A stretch of 30,210 nucleotides of DNA from DATHBP01 sp035296085 (lineage in GTDB: Bacteria; Actinomycetota; Actinomycetes; Propionibacteriales; Nocardioidaceae): positions 1 to 30,210 of the forward strand of contig DATHBP010000151.1 of assembly GCA_035296085.1 (NCBI GenBank), in the 5' to 3' direction. Shown here piece by piece: positions 7,779 through 15,115 of the stretch. Numbering within the stretch: position 1 is the first letter of the stretch; every line of letters starts with the position of its first letter. A model generated the notes under the pieces. That model made no database searches and had not been told where the DNA came from. It saw nothing but the letters and a program-made list of their open reading frames with translations. Made by a program: the position numbers and the translations under genes.

Positions 7779-8587
7779 GTGGCGGCCGCCCCGCGACCCA
7801 GATAGGCCTCGACGACGCCGGGGTGGGTCGCGACGTCCCCGAAGCTGCCTTCCGCGATCTTGACACCATGGTCCAGGGCGACGACGCGGTCGCTCACGCC
7901 CTCGACGACGTGCATGTCGTGTTCGATGAGGACGATCGTGTAGCCGCGCTCGTCCCGGAGACGCGCGACGACGTCGGTGATCTCGTGGGTCTCCGCCGGG
8001 TTCATGCCGGCCGCCGGCTCGTCGAGCAGGAGCACGCGCGCGCCGGTTGCCATCGCGCGGGCGATCTCCAGGCGGCGCCGGTTGGCGTACGACAGCGAGT
8101 ACGCGGGCTGGTCCCAGCGGTAGCCGGTGAGCCTCGTACCGAAGAACCCGAGCAGCTGCTCTGCCTGCTCGCGGACCTTCCGTTCCTCGGCGCGCGCGCC
8201 CGGCGTGCCCAGCGCGGAGCGCAGCAGCCCCGCCCTGGTCCGCCCGTGGGCAGCCGCCATCACGTTCTCGCGTACCGACATGTTGAGGAACAACCGGACG
8301 TTCTGGAAGGTGCGCGCGATGCCCAAGGTGGTGATCGTGGCCGGTGCGAGCCCCAGCAGGGAGCGTCCGTCGAGGAGCACGTCGCCACTGTCGGCGAGAG
8401 TGACCCCGGTGACCACGTTGAACAGCGTCGTCTTTCCAGCGCCGTTGGGGCCGATGACGCTGACGATCTCCCCGTCGGCCACGCTGAGGTCGAGGTCGGT
8501 GAGCACCCGGAGCCCGCCGAACTGCTTGCCGACGCCGCGAAGCTGCAGCCGTGCAGTGCCCGAACCGGCGGCGCCGGTGGCCCTCAC
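7775..8587 (-). CDS. livG: Branched-chain amino acid-type ABC transporter, ATP-binding protein LivG
   Basis: The second ATPase of the importer, 270 residues from the GTG at 8587. That GTG overlaps the livM stop as GTGA. The frame is open further upstream, but that part lies over livM and does not look like protein. Walker A is IGPNGAGKTT. The LivG-specific helical insert (QNVRLFLNMSVRENVMAAAHG) follows, then the signature variant SLSYANRRRLEIARAMA, Walker B VLLLDEPAAGMNP and the H-loop IEHDMHVV. The C-terminus VVEAYLG matches the family. It should pair with LivF on the LivH/LivM permeases. Confidence 0.94.
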   Translation of the reverse strand: MRATGAAGSGTARLQLRGVGKQFGGLRVLTDLDLSVADGEIVSVIGPNGAGKTTLFNVVTGVTLADSGDVLLDGRSLLGLAPATITTLGIARTFQNVRLFLNMSVRENVMAAAHGRTRAGLLRSALGTPGARAEERKVREQAEQLLGFFGTRLTGYRWDQPAYSLSYANRRRLEIARAMATGARVLLLDEPAAGMNPAETHEITDVVARLRDERGYTIVLIEHDMHVVEGVSDRVVALDHGVKIAEGSFGDVATHPGVVEAYLGRGAAAT

Positions 8588-10068
8588 AGGACCTCGACCC
8601 TTGGCTTGCCGAAGATGCCCTGGGGTCGGGCGACCATCAAGACGATCAGCAGCGCCCCGATGATCAGCTGGCGGGTGATGCTGGCGTCGACGACGAGCCT
8701 GACCTCCCAGACGAAGATCGCCAGCCACACCACGACCGGTAGCAACAGCAGCCGGTGCCGGCGCTCCAGCAGCGTGAGTATGGCCGTGCCGGCGACCAGG
8801 AGGACGAAGCCGACATTGCCCCACACGACTCGGTCCTCCGGGACGAACAGCCAGCGGCCGAGTGCCTCGCTGAGCGGGCCCTGGGTCCAGGCGGACGCGG
8901 GAAGGTAGGCAACGTCGAGCCCGAGCAGGACCGCATTGACCAGATAGCCGACGACCACCACTCCAGCGCCGACCGCGAGAACGAGCCGCCAGCGTCGCAG
9001 CGCGAGCACGAGGCCAAGGACGAGAACCGTGAAGAACAGCGCCTCACCCCATGCCGGCGCCCGCAGCAGCTCGGGCATGACACTCATCACCGCCGCTCCG
9101 ACCAGCGCGCCATGCAGGCTGCCGCTGCCGCCGAGGATCACCGCCGCGTAGAGCAGGATCAAGAGCGGAAGGTCGAAGTTGGTGGGGTAGGCGCCGAGCT
9201 GTACAGCGGCGAAGATGGTCCCGGTCATGCCGGCCAGTCCGGCGCCGACGACGAACGCGAGGATCTTAAGGCGCTTGACCGGGATGGTCATCGCCTCGGC
9301 CGCGAGCGCATCCTCACCGATCGCTCGCCACGCGCGCCCGACCCGGGACGCGTTGATCCGGTAGATCGCGATCGTGAGGACGGCGACGGTCACCAACAGC
9401 AGGTAGTAGTAGTGCGCATTGGACGTGAACGTGACACCGAAGAAGGAGAACGGGTCGGCCCCGCTGAGACCGTTCGCGCCGCCGGTGATATCAGCCGGCT
9501 CGTCGCTCCAGGGCAGCTGGAAGGCGTCGGCCGACAACACCAGCTCTACGAACAGCTGTCCGAAGAACAGCGTGACGATGGCCAGGTAGTCACCGAGCAG
9601 CCGACGCGAGGAGAGCCCCAGCATGAGTCCGAGGGCGCTGGCGAGGGCGACCACGATGGGGATCGTCACCAGTGTGGGCAGGTGGAGGCCGAACTTGTCC
9701 GAGGACAACATCACGTACGCGTACGCGCCGAAGCCGTAGAACGCGACGTAGCCGAGGTCGAGCAGCCCGGCGTAGCCGACGACGAGGTTGAGTCCGAGCG
9801 CAAGCATCGCGAACAGTCCCAGGTTGACCCCGATGCGGACCACATAGGCGCTGTCGGTCAGCAGTGGCAGAGCCGCCAACGCCAGGACCGGCGCCCCCCA
9901 CCGCAGCCATGCCGGCAGGTGCGACCACGACGCCGACACCCGATCGGCCCAGCCGTGCGGCCCCGCGGTGCGCTCGCCGTGCCGGGCAACCCATTCGTCG
10001 GTCCCGAGGTTGAGTCCCGGCTCCCGGGTCGGGCCCGCGGAGCCGGGCCCCTGGTCGGCGTCAGTCAT
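8584..10068 (-). CDS. livM: Branched-chain amino acid-type ABC transporter permease LivM, with extra C-terminal membrane insert
   Basis: A 494-residue inner-membrane permease, clearly longer than the usual 300-360. Residues 1-55 are a hydrophilic N-terminal extension rich in Gly/Pro/charge. The LivM core runs from about 56 to 340 with LGLNLVVGYAGLLDLGYVAF (91-110), the coupling loop INASRVGRAWRAIGEDALAA (238-257) and ILGGSGSLHGALVGA (311-325). Between PELLRAP and the normal end LLIVLMVARPQGIFG is an added block of about 120 residues (341-462). It is predicted by eye to contain three or four further hydrophobic helices joined by a periplasmic-type loop (DVAYLPASAWTQGPLSE). The gene starts ATG 4 nt after the livH stop. 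Codon use in the insert looks like the rest, so it is not an obvious recent acquisition. Confidence 0.93.
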   Translation of the reverse strand: MTDADQGPGSAGPTREPGLNLGTDEWVARHGERTAGPHGWADRVSASWSHLPAWLRWGAPVLALAALPLLTDSAYVVRIGVNLGLFAMLALGLNLVVGYAGLLDLGYVAFYGFGAYAYVMLSSDKFGLHLPTLVTIPIVVALASALGLMLGLSSRRLLGDYLAIVTLFFGQLFVELVLSADAFQLPWSDEPADITGGANGLSGADPFSFFGVTFTSNAHYYYLLLVTVAVLTIAIYRINASRVGRAWRAIGEDALAAEAMTIPVKRLKILAFVVGAGLAGMTGTIFAAVQLGAYPTNFDLPLLILLYAAVILGGSGSLHGALVGAAVMSVMPELLRAPAWGEALFFTVLVLGLVLALRRWRLVLAVGAGVVVVGYLVNAVLLGLDVAYLPASAWTQGPLSEALGRWLFVPEDRVVWGNVGFVLLVAGTAILTLLERRHRLLLLPVVVWLAIFVWEVRLVVDASITRQLIIGALLIVLMVARPQGIFGKPRVEVL

Positions 10069-10072
10069 GGCA

Positions 10073-10990
10073 TCACACCTTGGTGATCGCGGCCTTGCCC
10101 AGCAGACCCCGCGGCTTGAGCAGCATCACCGCGATCAGCAGCAAGAACGTGATCACGCTCGCGAAGTTGGCCGAGAGGTAGAGCGCGGAGAACGACTCAG
10201 TAAGGCCGATGAGCAGCCCGCCCAGCATGGCGCCGGGGATCGAACCGATGCCACCGATCACCGCCGCGCTGAAGCCCTTGAGCCCAGCCAGGAAGCCCAT
10301 GTAGCTATAGACGTTGAAGAACACCAGCCCCACCATGACGCCCGCTGCACCGGCCAGAGCCGAAGCGGCGAAGAACGTGCCCACGACGACACGGTCCACG
10401 TTGATGCCCATCATGACCGCTGCCTCGCGGTCGAAGGCGATGGCACGCATGCCGCGACCGAGCCGAGTGGTACCGACGACCCTCGTCAAGGCGACCATCA
10501 AGACCACCGCGAACACGATCACCAGGACCCGCACCCAGTCGATGTGGACCGTGCCGAGACGTAGCCCGCCACCGGCGTCCACATAGCTCGACGTGTCGTA
10601 CGAGCGGTACCTCGACCCGAACAGGAGCAACACCGAGTTCTGCAGGAACAAGGAGACACCCAGGGCGCTGATCAAGGGGGCGATGCGCGGGGAGTTGCGA
10701 AGCGGCCGGTACGCGAAGCGCTCGACCAGCACACCGAGGACTCCGGCGCCGAGCATGGCGGCCAGGAACATCAACGTGATCATCGCCCAGATGGGGACGA
10801 CCGCAGCGTCGGGACCGCCCAGCCAGGTCATCACGAAGAAGCCAAGAAAGGCGCCCACCATGTAGACGTCACCGTGGGCGAAGTTGAGCAGCTGGAGGAC
10901 GCCGTAGATCAACGTGTAGCCCAACGCGATGAGCGCGTAAACGCCGCCGAGGGTGAGGCCGTTGACGAGTTGCTGGGCGAACTGCTCCAT
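10073..10990 (-). CDS. livH: Branched-chain amino acid-type ABC transporter permease LivH
   Basis: A 305-residue membrane permease, normal length for the family. The N-terminus has LVNGLTLGGVYALIALGYTL and LLNFAHGDVYMVGAFLG, both diagnostic of LivH. The cytoplasmic coupling loop is TTRLGRGMRAIAFDREAAVMMGINVDRV, and a late segment reads GFSAAVIGGIGSIPGAMLGG. The C-terminal MLLKPRGLLG is typical. The ATG immediately follows the livK TAG stop with no gap (TAGATG), so translation is coupled to the binding-protein gene. Confidence 0.95.
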   Translation of the reverse strand: MEQFAQQLVNGLTLGGVYALIALGYTLIYGVLQLLNFAHGDVYMVGAFLGFFVMTWLGGPDAAVVPIWAMITLMFLAAMLGAGVLGVLVERFAYRPLRNSPRIAPLISALGVSLFLQNSVLLLFGSRYRSYDTSSYVDAGGGLRLGTVHIDWVRVLVIVFAVVLMVALTRVVGTTRLGRGMRAIAFDREAAVMMGINVDRVVVGTFFAASALAGAAGVMVGLVFFNVYSYMGFLAGLKGFSAAVIGGIGSIPGAMLGGLLIGLTESFSALYLSANFASVITFLLLIAVMLLKPRGLLGKAAITKV

Positions 10991-12178
10991 CTACTCGGCC
11001 AGAACCATGTCTCCTGCTTCGTTGACCTTGAAGACGTAGAACTTGGCGCCCTCGACGTCACCGCTCTGGGTGAACTTGATCGGTCCGCCGAGGATGGAGG
11101 AGTCCTGGTCGGTGGCCTTGACCTCGCTGAGCACCGTGGCGCGGTCCAGCGACCCAGCGTCGCAGGCGCGTTGCATGGCCTCGAGCGCGACCTCGGTGGC
11201 GGCGTAGACCGGTGGACCGAAGGTGCCGAACTCGCCGTACTCGTCCTCGTACTGCTTCGCCAGGTCCGCGCTCGAGGCAATGTTGTGGATATCGGGTGCG
11301 AACGCGGACACGTAGGAGCCGGGGACGTCGAAGTCGGGGGAGAACGAGCCGTCGGACGCGAACACCACCGCCTTCTTACCGGCCGACTGGAGCTGCTCGG
11401 CGAGCACCTTGGTGTTCGCGGCGATCTGGAACGTCGCGAACACCACGTCGACGTCGTCGGCGACCTTGCTGACGACCGCGGAGTAGTCGACCTGCTTCTG
11501 GCTGACCGGAATACGCGGCGCTGTGATGCCCTTGTCGGCCAGCGCATTCTCGAACGCCTCCGCCAAGCCTTGGCCGTAGGACGTCTTCTCCTCGAAGATC
11601 ACGGCCTTCTCGGCCCCCAGCTCGTCGACGACATAGTCGGCGTCAGTCGGCCCTTGTACGGAGTCGTTCGGGATGACCCGGAAGAACGTCGGGTAGGTCC
11701 CGTCGGTGAGCTCGGTCAGGGTGGCTGACGGGCTGATGAAAGCGAGGTCAGCTGCTCCGAAGCCCTTACCGACAGCCTGCACCTCTTGGCTTCCCGCCGG
11801 TCCGACGACCGCAAGCACATCGGAGTTGGACAGCAGCTGCTGGGCGACTGTGCTCGCCTGGCCCGGGTCGAGCTGGGTGTCGCCCTCCACGAGCTCATAG
11901 GCCGAGCCGTTGTCGCTGTTGAAGTTCTCGACCGCGAGCTTGGCGAAGTTCAGCTGCTCGCCACCGATCGACGCGGCGGCACCGGTGATGGGAGCCATGA
12001 TGGCGACCGAGCCGGAGCAGTCGCTCTGTCCGCCGCTCGGGCTGCTCCCGCTGGGGCTGGCATCGCTCGAACTGCCGCCGGGTGTGTTCTCAGCGGTGGG
12101 GGTCTCCCCGCCGGCACATGCAGTGCCGAGCACCAGCAGGCTGACCGCGGCGAAGCCGGCGGCAGGAGTACGTCGCAT
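10991..12178 (-). CDS. livK: Branched-chain amino acid-type ABC transporter substrate-binding lipoprotein (LivK/LivJ-like)
   Basis: A 395-residue extracytoplasmic solute receptor of the type 1 periplasmic-binding fold. The N-terminus is a lipoprotein signal: MRRTPAAG, a hydrophobic core and the lipobox LGTAC with the lipidated Cys21. A Ser/Gly/Pro-rich linker (about 25-50) tethers the domain to the membrane. The mature part has VAIMAPITGAAASIGGEQL, a disordered-to-domain switch at AVVGPAGSQEVQAV, and AYSVV-like repeats such as DYSAVVSKVADDVDVVFATF. The ATG at 12178 is preceded by AAAGGA; longer in-frame starts would destroy the signal peptide. It leads the livKHMGF-aminotransferase unit. The ligand could be a branched-chain amino acid, amide or another small amino compound; sequence alone does not decide. 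Confidence 0.92.
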   Translation of the reverse strand: MRRTPAAGFAAVSLLVLGTACAGGETPTAENTPGGSSSDASPSGSSPSGGQSDCSGSVAIMAPITGAAASIGGEQLNFAKLAVENFNSDNGSAYELVEGDTQLDPGQASTVAQQLLSNSDVLAVVGPAGSQEVQAVGKGFGAADLAFISPSATLTELTDGTYPTFFRVIPNDSVQGPTDADYVVDELGAEKAVIFEEKTSYGQGLAEAFENALADKGITAPRIPVSQKQVDYSAVVSKVADDVDVVFATFQIAANTKVLAEQLQSAGKKAVVFASDGSFSPDFDVPGSYVSAFAPDIHNIASSADLAKQYEDEYGEFGTFGPPVYAATEVALEAMQRACDAGSLDRATVLSEVKATDQDSSILGGPIKFTQSGDVEGAKFYVFKVNEAGDMVLAE

Positions 12179-12225
12179 GAGGGCTGAGGTCCTTTGGTGT
12201 CCAGGTGGGGTCAGTCGCCGGACGC

Positions 12226-12255
12226 ATCGTGACACGCGCGGCCGGGGGATGTAAA
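12226..12255 (-). promoter_or_regulatory. Possible livK promoter
   Basis: On the minus strand TTTACA (12255-12250) and CACGAT (12231-12226) are 18 bp apart. They resemble -35 and -10 elements placed about 48 nt before the livK ATG. The -35 overlaps the T-run of the preceding terminator-like hairpin. Confidence 0.35.
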
Positions 12256-12288
12256 AAATCCCGGTTCGTCGGGCTGGCGCACAACCGG
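12253..12288 (-). terminator. Intrinsic terminator after the double-cupin gene
   Basis: On the minus strand a 6-bp stem CCGGTT/AACCGG with a 16-nt loop is followed by GATTTTTT. It starts 3 nt after the cupin stop. A run of six T is rare in this GC-rich DNA, which supports a Rho-independent terminator, although the stem is short. Confidence 0.5.
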
Positions 12289-12291
12289 CTA

Positions 12292-13068
12292 TCAACCGAG
12301 GCCTGCGTCGTCGTGCCCGGGAGCCGGCGTCCCATCGGGATAGTAGGCGGCGCTGGGAGAGCCTTCAGGGCGGAACACGCCGAGGATCCACAGGTCCCCC
12401 GTCCCGGTGTTCTGGACGCTGTGCAACAGCCGGGGGGCTATGTGGAACGCCGAGCCCGCGGCTATGGGCTGGCGGGTCCCCTGCGTGTGGAGCACACCCT
12501 GGCCGCGCAGGATCACGCACAGCTCGTCGTAGAGGTGGTAGTGCTCGGGCGCCCCGGACGGCGGGATGAATCCCACGAACTGGGTCGCGCCGCCGGAGCC
12601 GCTCGACGCGTCGAAGAGCACCTCATAGGCACGGTGCGAGGTGGCTTCCTGGCGCTCCTGCGCTCCGAGCCTGGCCGCTCGGCGCGCCGCACCGCTTGGC
12701 TTCGCCATCGCCCGGGCGGCAGGCCCGGGGGGTGCCGGGACCAACACGCCCCACAGCTCCAGCTGGTGCCCTGCGCCAACTGTGACCGACCAGCTCTCCC
12801 CGACCGCGACGAACGCGGCAACGCCCGCTGCGAGGTCCTGGTCGGCACCGCCCGCGTGCAGCGTGCCGGACCCGCTGGTCACGAACAGCAGGTCGTCGTG
12901 GGCCCGGTCCACCCGACGCGCCGACGTTCCGGCTGAGAACCGCAGCACCCGAAGGCGCATCGCCTCGGCATAGTGCGGATCGGCGATCAGCTCGAACGTC
13001 TCGGCGGTGTCCCCCGTTGCGCGTTCGGGTGTGGCGTCGTCGAGCCGTCGGACGACTCCGGCAGCCAT
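12292..13068 (-). CDS. Double-cupin (bicupin) protein
   Basis: A 258-residue protein with two cupin barrels. The first (about residues 30-110) has RRVDRAHDDLLFVTSGSGTLHAGG, where the metal-binding pattern is incomplete. The second (about 165-240) has EHYHLYDELCVILRGQGVLH, a good cupin motif 1 (HXH plus Glu), and PRLLHSVQNTG as motif 2, so it probably binds one divalent metal. A basic linker (about 119-140) joins them. The start ATG has AAAGG in front. The gene is divergent from the OsmC gene across 69 bp and separated from livK by a terminator-like hairpin. It is upstream of the importer but probably not in the same transcript. Cupins of this kind include dioxygenases, isomerases and ligand sensors; I cannot assign the reaction. 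Confidence 0.82.
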   Translation of the reverse strand: MAAGVVRRLDDATPERATGDTAETFELIADPHYAEAMRLRVLRFSAGTSARRVDRAHDDLLFVTSGSGTLHAGGADQDLAAGVAAFVAVGESWSVTVGAGHQLELWGVLVPAPPGPAARAMAKPSGAARRAARLGAQERQEATSHRAYEVLFDASSGSGGATQFVGFIPPSGAPEHYHLYDELCVILRGQGVLHTQGTRQPIAAGSAFHIAPRLLHSVQNTGTGDLWILGVFRPEGSPSAAYYPDGTPAPGHDDAGLG

Positions 13069-13137
13069 GGGTTACCTTTCTTCGCGGGCGACGCAGCCCC
13101 ACAGCGTTGGTGACGACCGTTCGGGGAGCGTACCGCC

Positions 13138-13563
13138 ATGAAGATCATCCGACGCTCGGGAGCCGATTGGGACGGCAGTGTCCCCGCGGGCACCGGTTCC
13201 ATGCGGCTGGGGCGCGACGGGCGGTCGCTGCCGTTCACGTTGAAGAGCCGCACCGAGGACGGCCTCGGCACGAACCCCGAAGAGATGCTGGGTGCCGCGC
13301 ACGCGGGGTGCTTCTCCATGTCCCTGTGCGATCTGCTGGATGCAAACGGCACACCTGGCTCGGTGCATACCGAGTCGAAGCTGACGATGGAAGAAGTGGG
13401 CGGCAGCTTCTCCATCACCCGCATCGAGCTCACCGTGACAGGCACCGTCGACGGCGTCGAGGCCGACACGTTTGCCGCACTCGCAGCCAAGGCCAAGGAG
13501 ACCTGCACGGTTTCCCGGGTACTCGCCTCCGCCGAGATCACCGTGGACGCCACGCTCTCCTGA
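13138..13563 (+). CDS. OsmC-family peroxiredoxin
   Basis: A 141-residue OsmC-type thiol peroxidase that reduces organic hydroperoxides. The two redox cysteines are in place: Cys58 in AAHAGCFSMSL and Cys123 in ETCTVSRVLA. The domain also shows GTNPEEMLGAAHAG and the conserved arginine-bearing N-terminal strand. Length matches OsmC/Ohr proteins. ATG is preceded by GGGGAG. It faces the SepIVA-like gene tail to tail with a 22-nt gap and is divergent from the cupin gene, so the 69-bp region between them must hold both promoters. Confidence 0.92.
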   Translation: MKIIRRSGADWDGSVPAGTGSMRLGRDGRSLPFTLKSRTEDGLGTNPEEMLGAAHAGCFSMSLCDLLDANGTPGSVHTESKLTMEEVGGSFSITRIELTVTGTVDGVEADTFAALAAKAKETCTVSRVLASAEITVDATLS

Positions 13564-13585
13564 CGGTGGCACCCCCCGCTGGCCG

Positions 13586-14050
13586 CTACGACGGGAGGAC
13601 CGGCAGCGTCGCGTCGTCCGGGTCGTCGTCGTGACCCAGCGAGTCGAGCTCACTGCGGCCGGCGAGACGCTCCCGCCCACGCTCGAGCGCGTCGAGCGTC
13701 TTGGTGAGCGCGACCTGGAGGTTGGCGAACGTCATGTCGACGTAGGCATCGGCCTCTCGACGCAGCTCGTCGGACTCCCGGCGCGCCGCCGAGACCAGAT
13801 CGTCGGCCGACTGCTGGGCGGCCGAGTGGACCCCGGTCTGCGACACCATCCGGTCGCGCTCCTCCTCGGCGTCGGCGACGATCCGCTCGGCGTCTCGCGT
13901 CCCGGATGACAAGGCCGCCTCCAGCTTGTCGACGAGCGCGAGCACCGCCGGTCGGTTGACCACGGCCGAGGACGACATCGGTACGGGCCGGCCGCTCTGG
14001 ATGGCTGCGCGGATCTGGCCGGCGAGACCGTGAGCATCGTTCTCGCTCAC
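13586..14050 (-). CDS. Short SepIVA/DivIVA-like coiled-coil protein
   Basis: A 154-residue, mostly helical, charged protein. It resembles the mycobacterial DivIVA-domain septation factor SepIVA (Rv2927c type) at both ends: VPMSSSAVVNRPAVLALVDK near the N-terminus, and the later DLVSAARRESDELRREADAYVD followed by FANLQVALTKTLDALERGR. The repeated central coil of that protein is much shorter here, so the protein is about 90 residues smaller. This is judged from memory of the family. Such proteins act at the division site or growing pole, which is inferred here. The GTG start overlaps the coaD stop as GTGA. The coaD-SepIVA-like neighbourhood is typical of actinobacteria, but DUF177/rpmF, often next door, is displaced by the importer block. 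Confidence 0.8.
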   Translation of the reverse strand: MSENDAHGLAGQIRAAIQSGRPVPMSSSAVVNRPAVLALVDKLEAALSSGTRDAERIVADAEEERDRMVSQTGVHSAAQQSADDLVSAARRESDELRREADAYVDMTFANLQVALTKTLDALERGRERLAGRSELDSLGHDDDPDDATLPVLPS

Positions 14051-14526
14051 GATGCACCGACGCGTTCACGCAGCCGCTCCAGCACATGGGCGGGCACGAG
14101 GCTGGAGACGTCGCCGCCGTGGCTGGCGACTTCCTTGACCAGACTGGCGGCCAGGAAGGAGTACTCCGGAGATGTCGGCACGAACACGGTCTCGACCCCC
14201 GCGAGGTTGCGGTTCATCTGCGCCATCTGCAGCTCGTAGTCGAAGTCACTGACTGCGCGCAAGCCCTTGACGATGACGCTGATCGCGTTGGTCCGGCAGA
14301 AGTCGACGAGCAGACCCTCGAAAGCGTCGACTTTCACATTCGGGTAGTCCGCGGCTACCTCCACGAGCATGTCGACGCGTTCGTCGACGCTGAACATGCC
14401 GCGCTTCGCCTGGTTGACGAGCACGGCGACGGTGACAGCGTCGAACAGCTCCGACGCCCGCGCGACGATGTCGAGATGCCCGTTGGTCACCGGGTCGAAG
14501 GATCCCGGGCAGACCGCTCGCCGCAC
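14047..14526 (-). CDS. coaD: Phosphopantetheine adenylyltransferase
   Basis: This enzyme transfers AMP from ATP to 4'-phosphopantetheine, the penultimate step of coenzyme A synthesis. The 159-residue protein shows the nucleotidyltransferase motif CPGSFDPVTNGHLDIVARAS (with the TXGH signature His17), SVIVKGLRAVSDFDYELQMA and the late SPEYSFLAASLVKEVA, where many homologues have ISSSLVREI. The start is GTG at 14526, 19 nt after the rsmD stop. It is part of the rsmD-coaD pair found in most bacteria. Confidence 0.97.
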   Translation of the reverse strand: MRRAVCPGSFDPVTNGHLDIVARASELFDAVTVAVLVNQAKRGMFSVDERVDMLVEVAADYPNVKVDAFEGLLVDFCRTNAISVIVKGLRAVSDFDYELQMAQMNRNLAGVETVFVPTSPEYSFLAASLVKEVASHGGDVSSLVPAHVLERLRERVGAS

Positions 14527-14545
14527 ACCCGCTCCTCGCGTCTGG

Positions 14546-15115
14546 TCACGCAGTCCCCGTCGCGCGACCGTACCAAAGCGTGGTCTCCCCGTATTTTCGC
14601 GATCGCAGCGGCTCGAAGTGTGGCGGCCAGCGCAGCGGCTGGGTCCGGCTGGACCGCTCCACCACGACCAGTGCCTCGTCCGCGAGCCAGCAGTGCTCCG
14701 CTAGCTGGGTCAGAACGTCGGCGACGGCGGTGTTCGCTACGTCGTAGGGCGGGTCGAGGAACACGACGTCGTACGCACGTGTCGCCTGTGCGGCCACGAA
14801 CCGCTCCACTGTGCCGGTGACCACCTCGACGGCGCGGAAGCCGAGGTCAACGGCGTTGCGCCGCGCCAGCGCCGCGGTGGCCGGGTGCAGCTCCACCAGC
14901 GTGGCGAGCTGCGCGTTCCGCGACATCGCCTCGAGGCTCACCGCACCGGAGCCGGCGTACAGCTCGAGAAAATGCACCCCCTGCAACGATCCCAACGTTG
15001 CCTCGATCGACGAGAACAGCGCCTCGCGCACGCGGTCAGTGGTGGGACGGGTGGACCGGCCGGGCGGCGTCGCAATCCGCCGGCCCTTGGCGGTTCCGGC
15101 GACGATCCGGCTCAC
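14546..15115 (-). CDS. rsmD: 16S rRNA (guanine966-N2)-methyltransferase RsmD
   Basis: A 189-residue SAM-dependent methyltransferase that modifies G966 of 16S rRNA. It has SRIVAGTAKGRRI at the N-terminus, RPTTDRVREALFSSI, the SAM motif FLELYAGSGAVSLEAMSR, and the catalytic DPPYD. The GTG start at 15115 gives the family N-terminus and overlaps the upstream stop as GTGA. Longer in-frame extensions lie over the neighbouring gene and are not protein-like. Confidence 0.95.
   Translation of the reverse strand: MSRIVAGTAKGRRIATPPGRSTRPTTDRVREALFSSIEATLGSLQGVHFLELYAGSGAVSLEAMSRNAQLATLVELHPATAALARRNAVDLGFRAVEVVTGTVERFVAAQATRAYDVVFLDPPYDVANTAVADVLTQLAEHCWLADEALVVVERSSRTQPLRWPPHFEPLRSRKYGETTLWYGRATGTA

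Noticed and set aside
8755..10086. Plus-strand 443-codon open frame, very rich in Glu/Asp/Gln/Arg
   Set aside because: It is the antisense shadow of livM. Hydrophobic codons of a membrane protein read as charged residues on the opposite strand, and no domain is visible.
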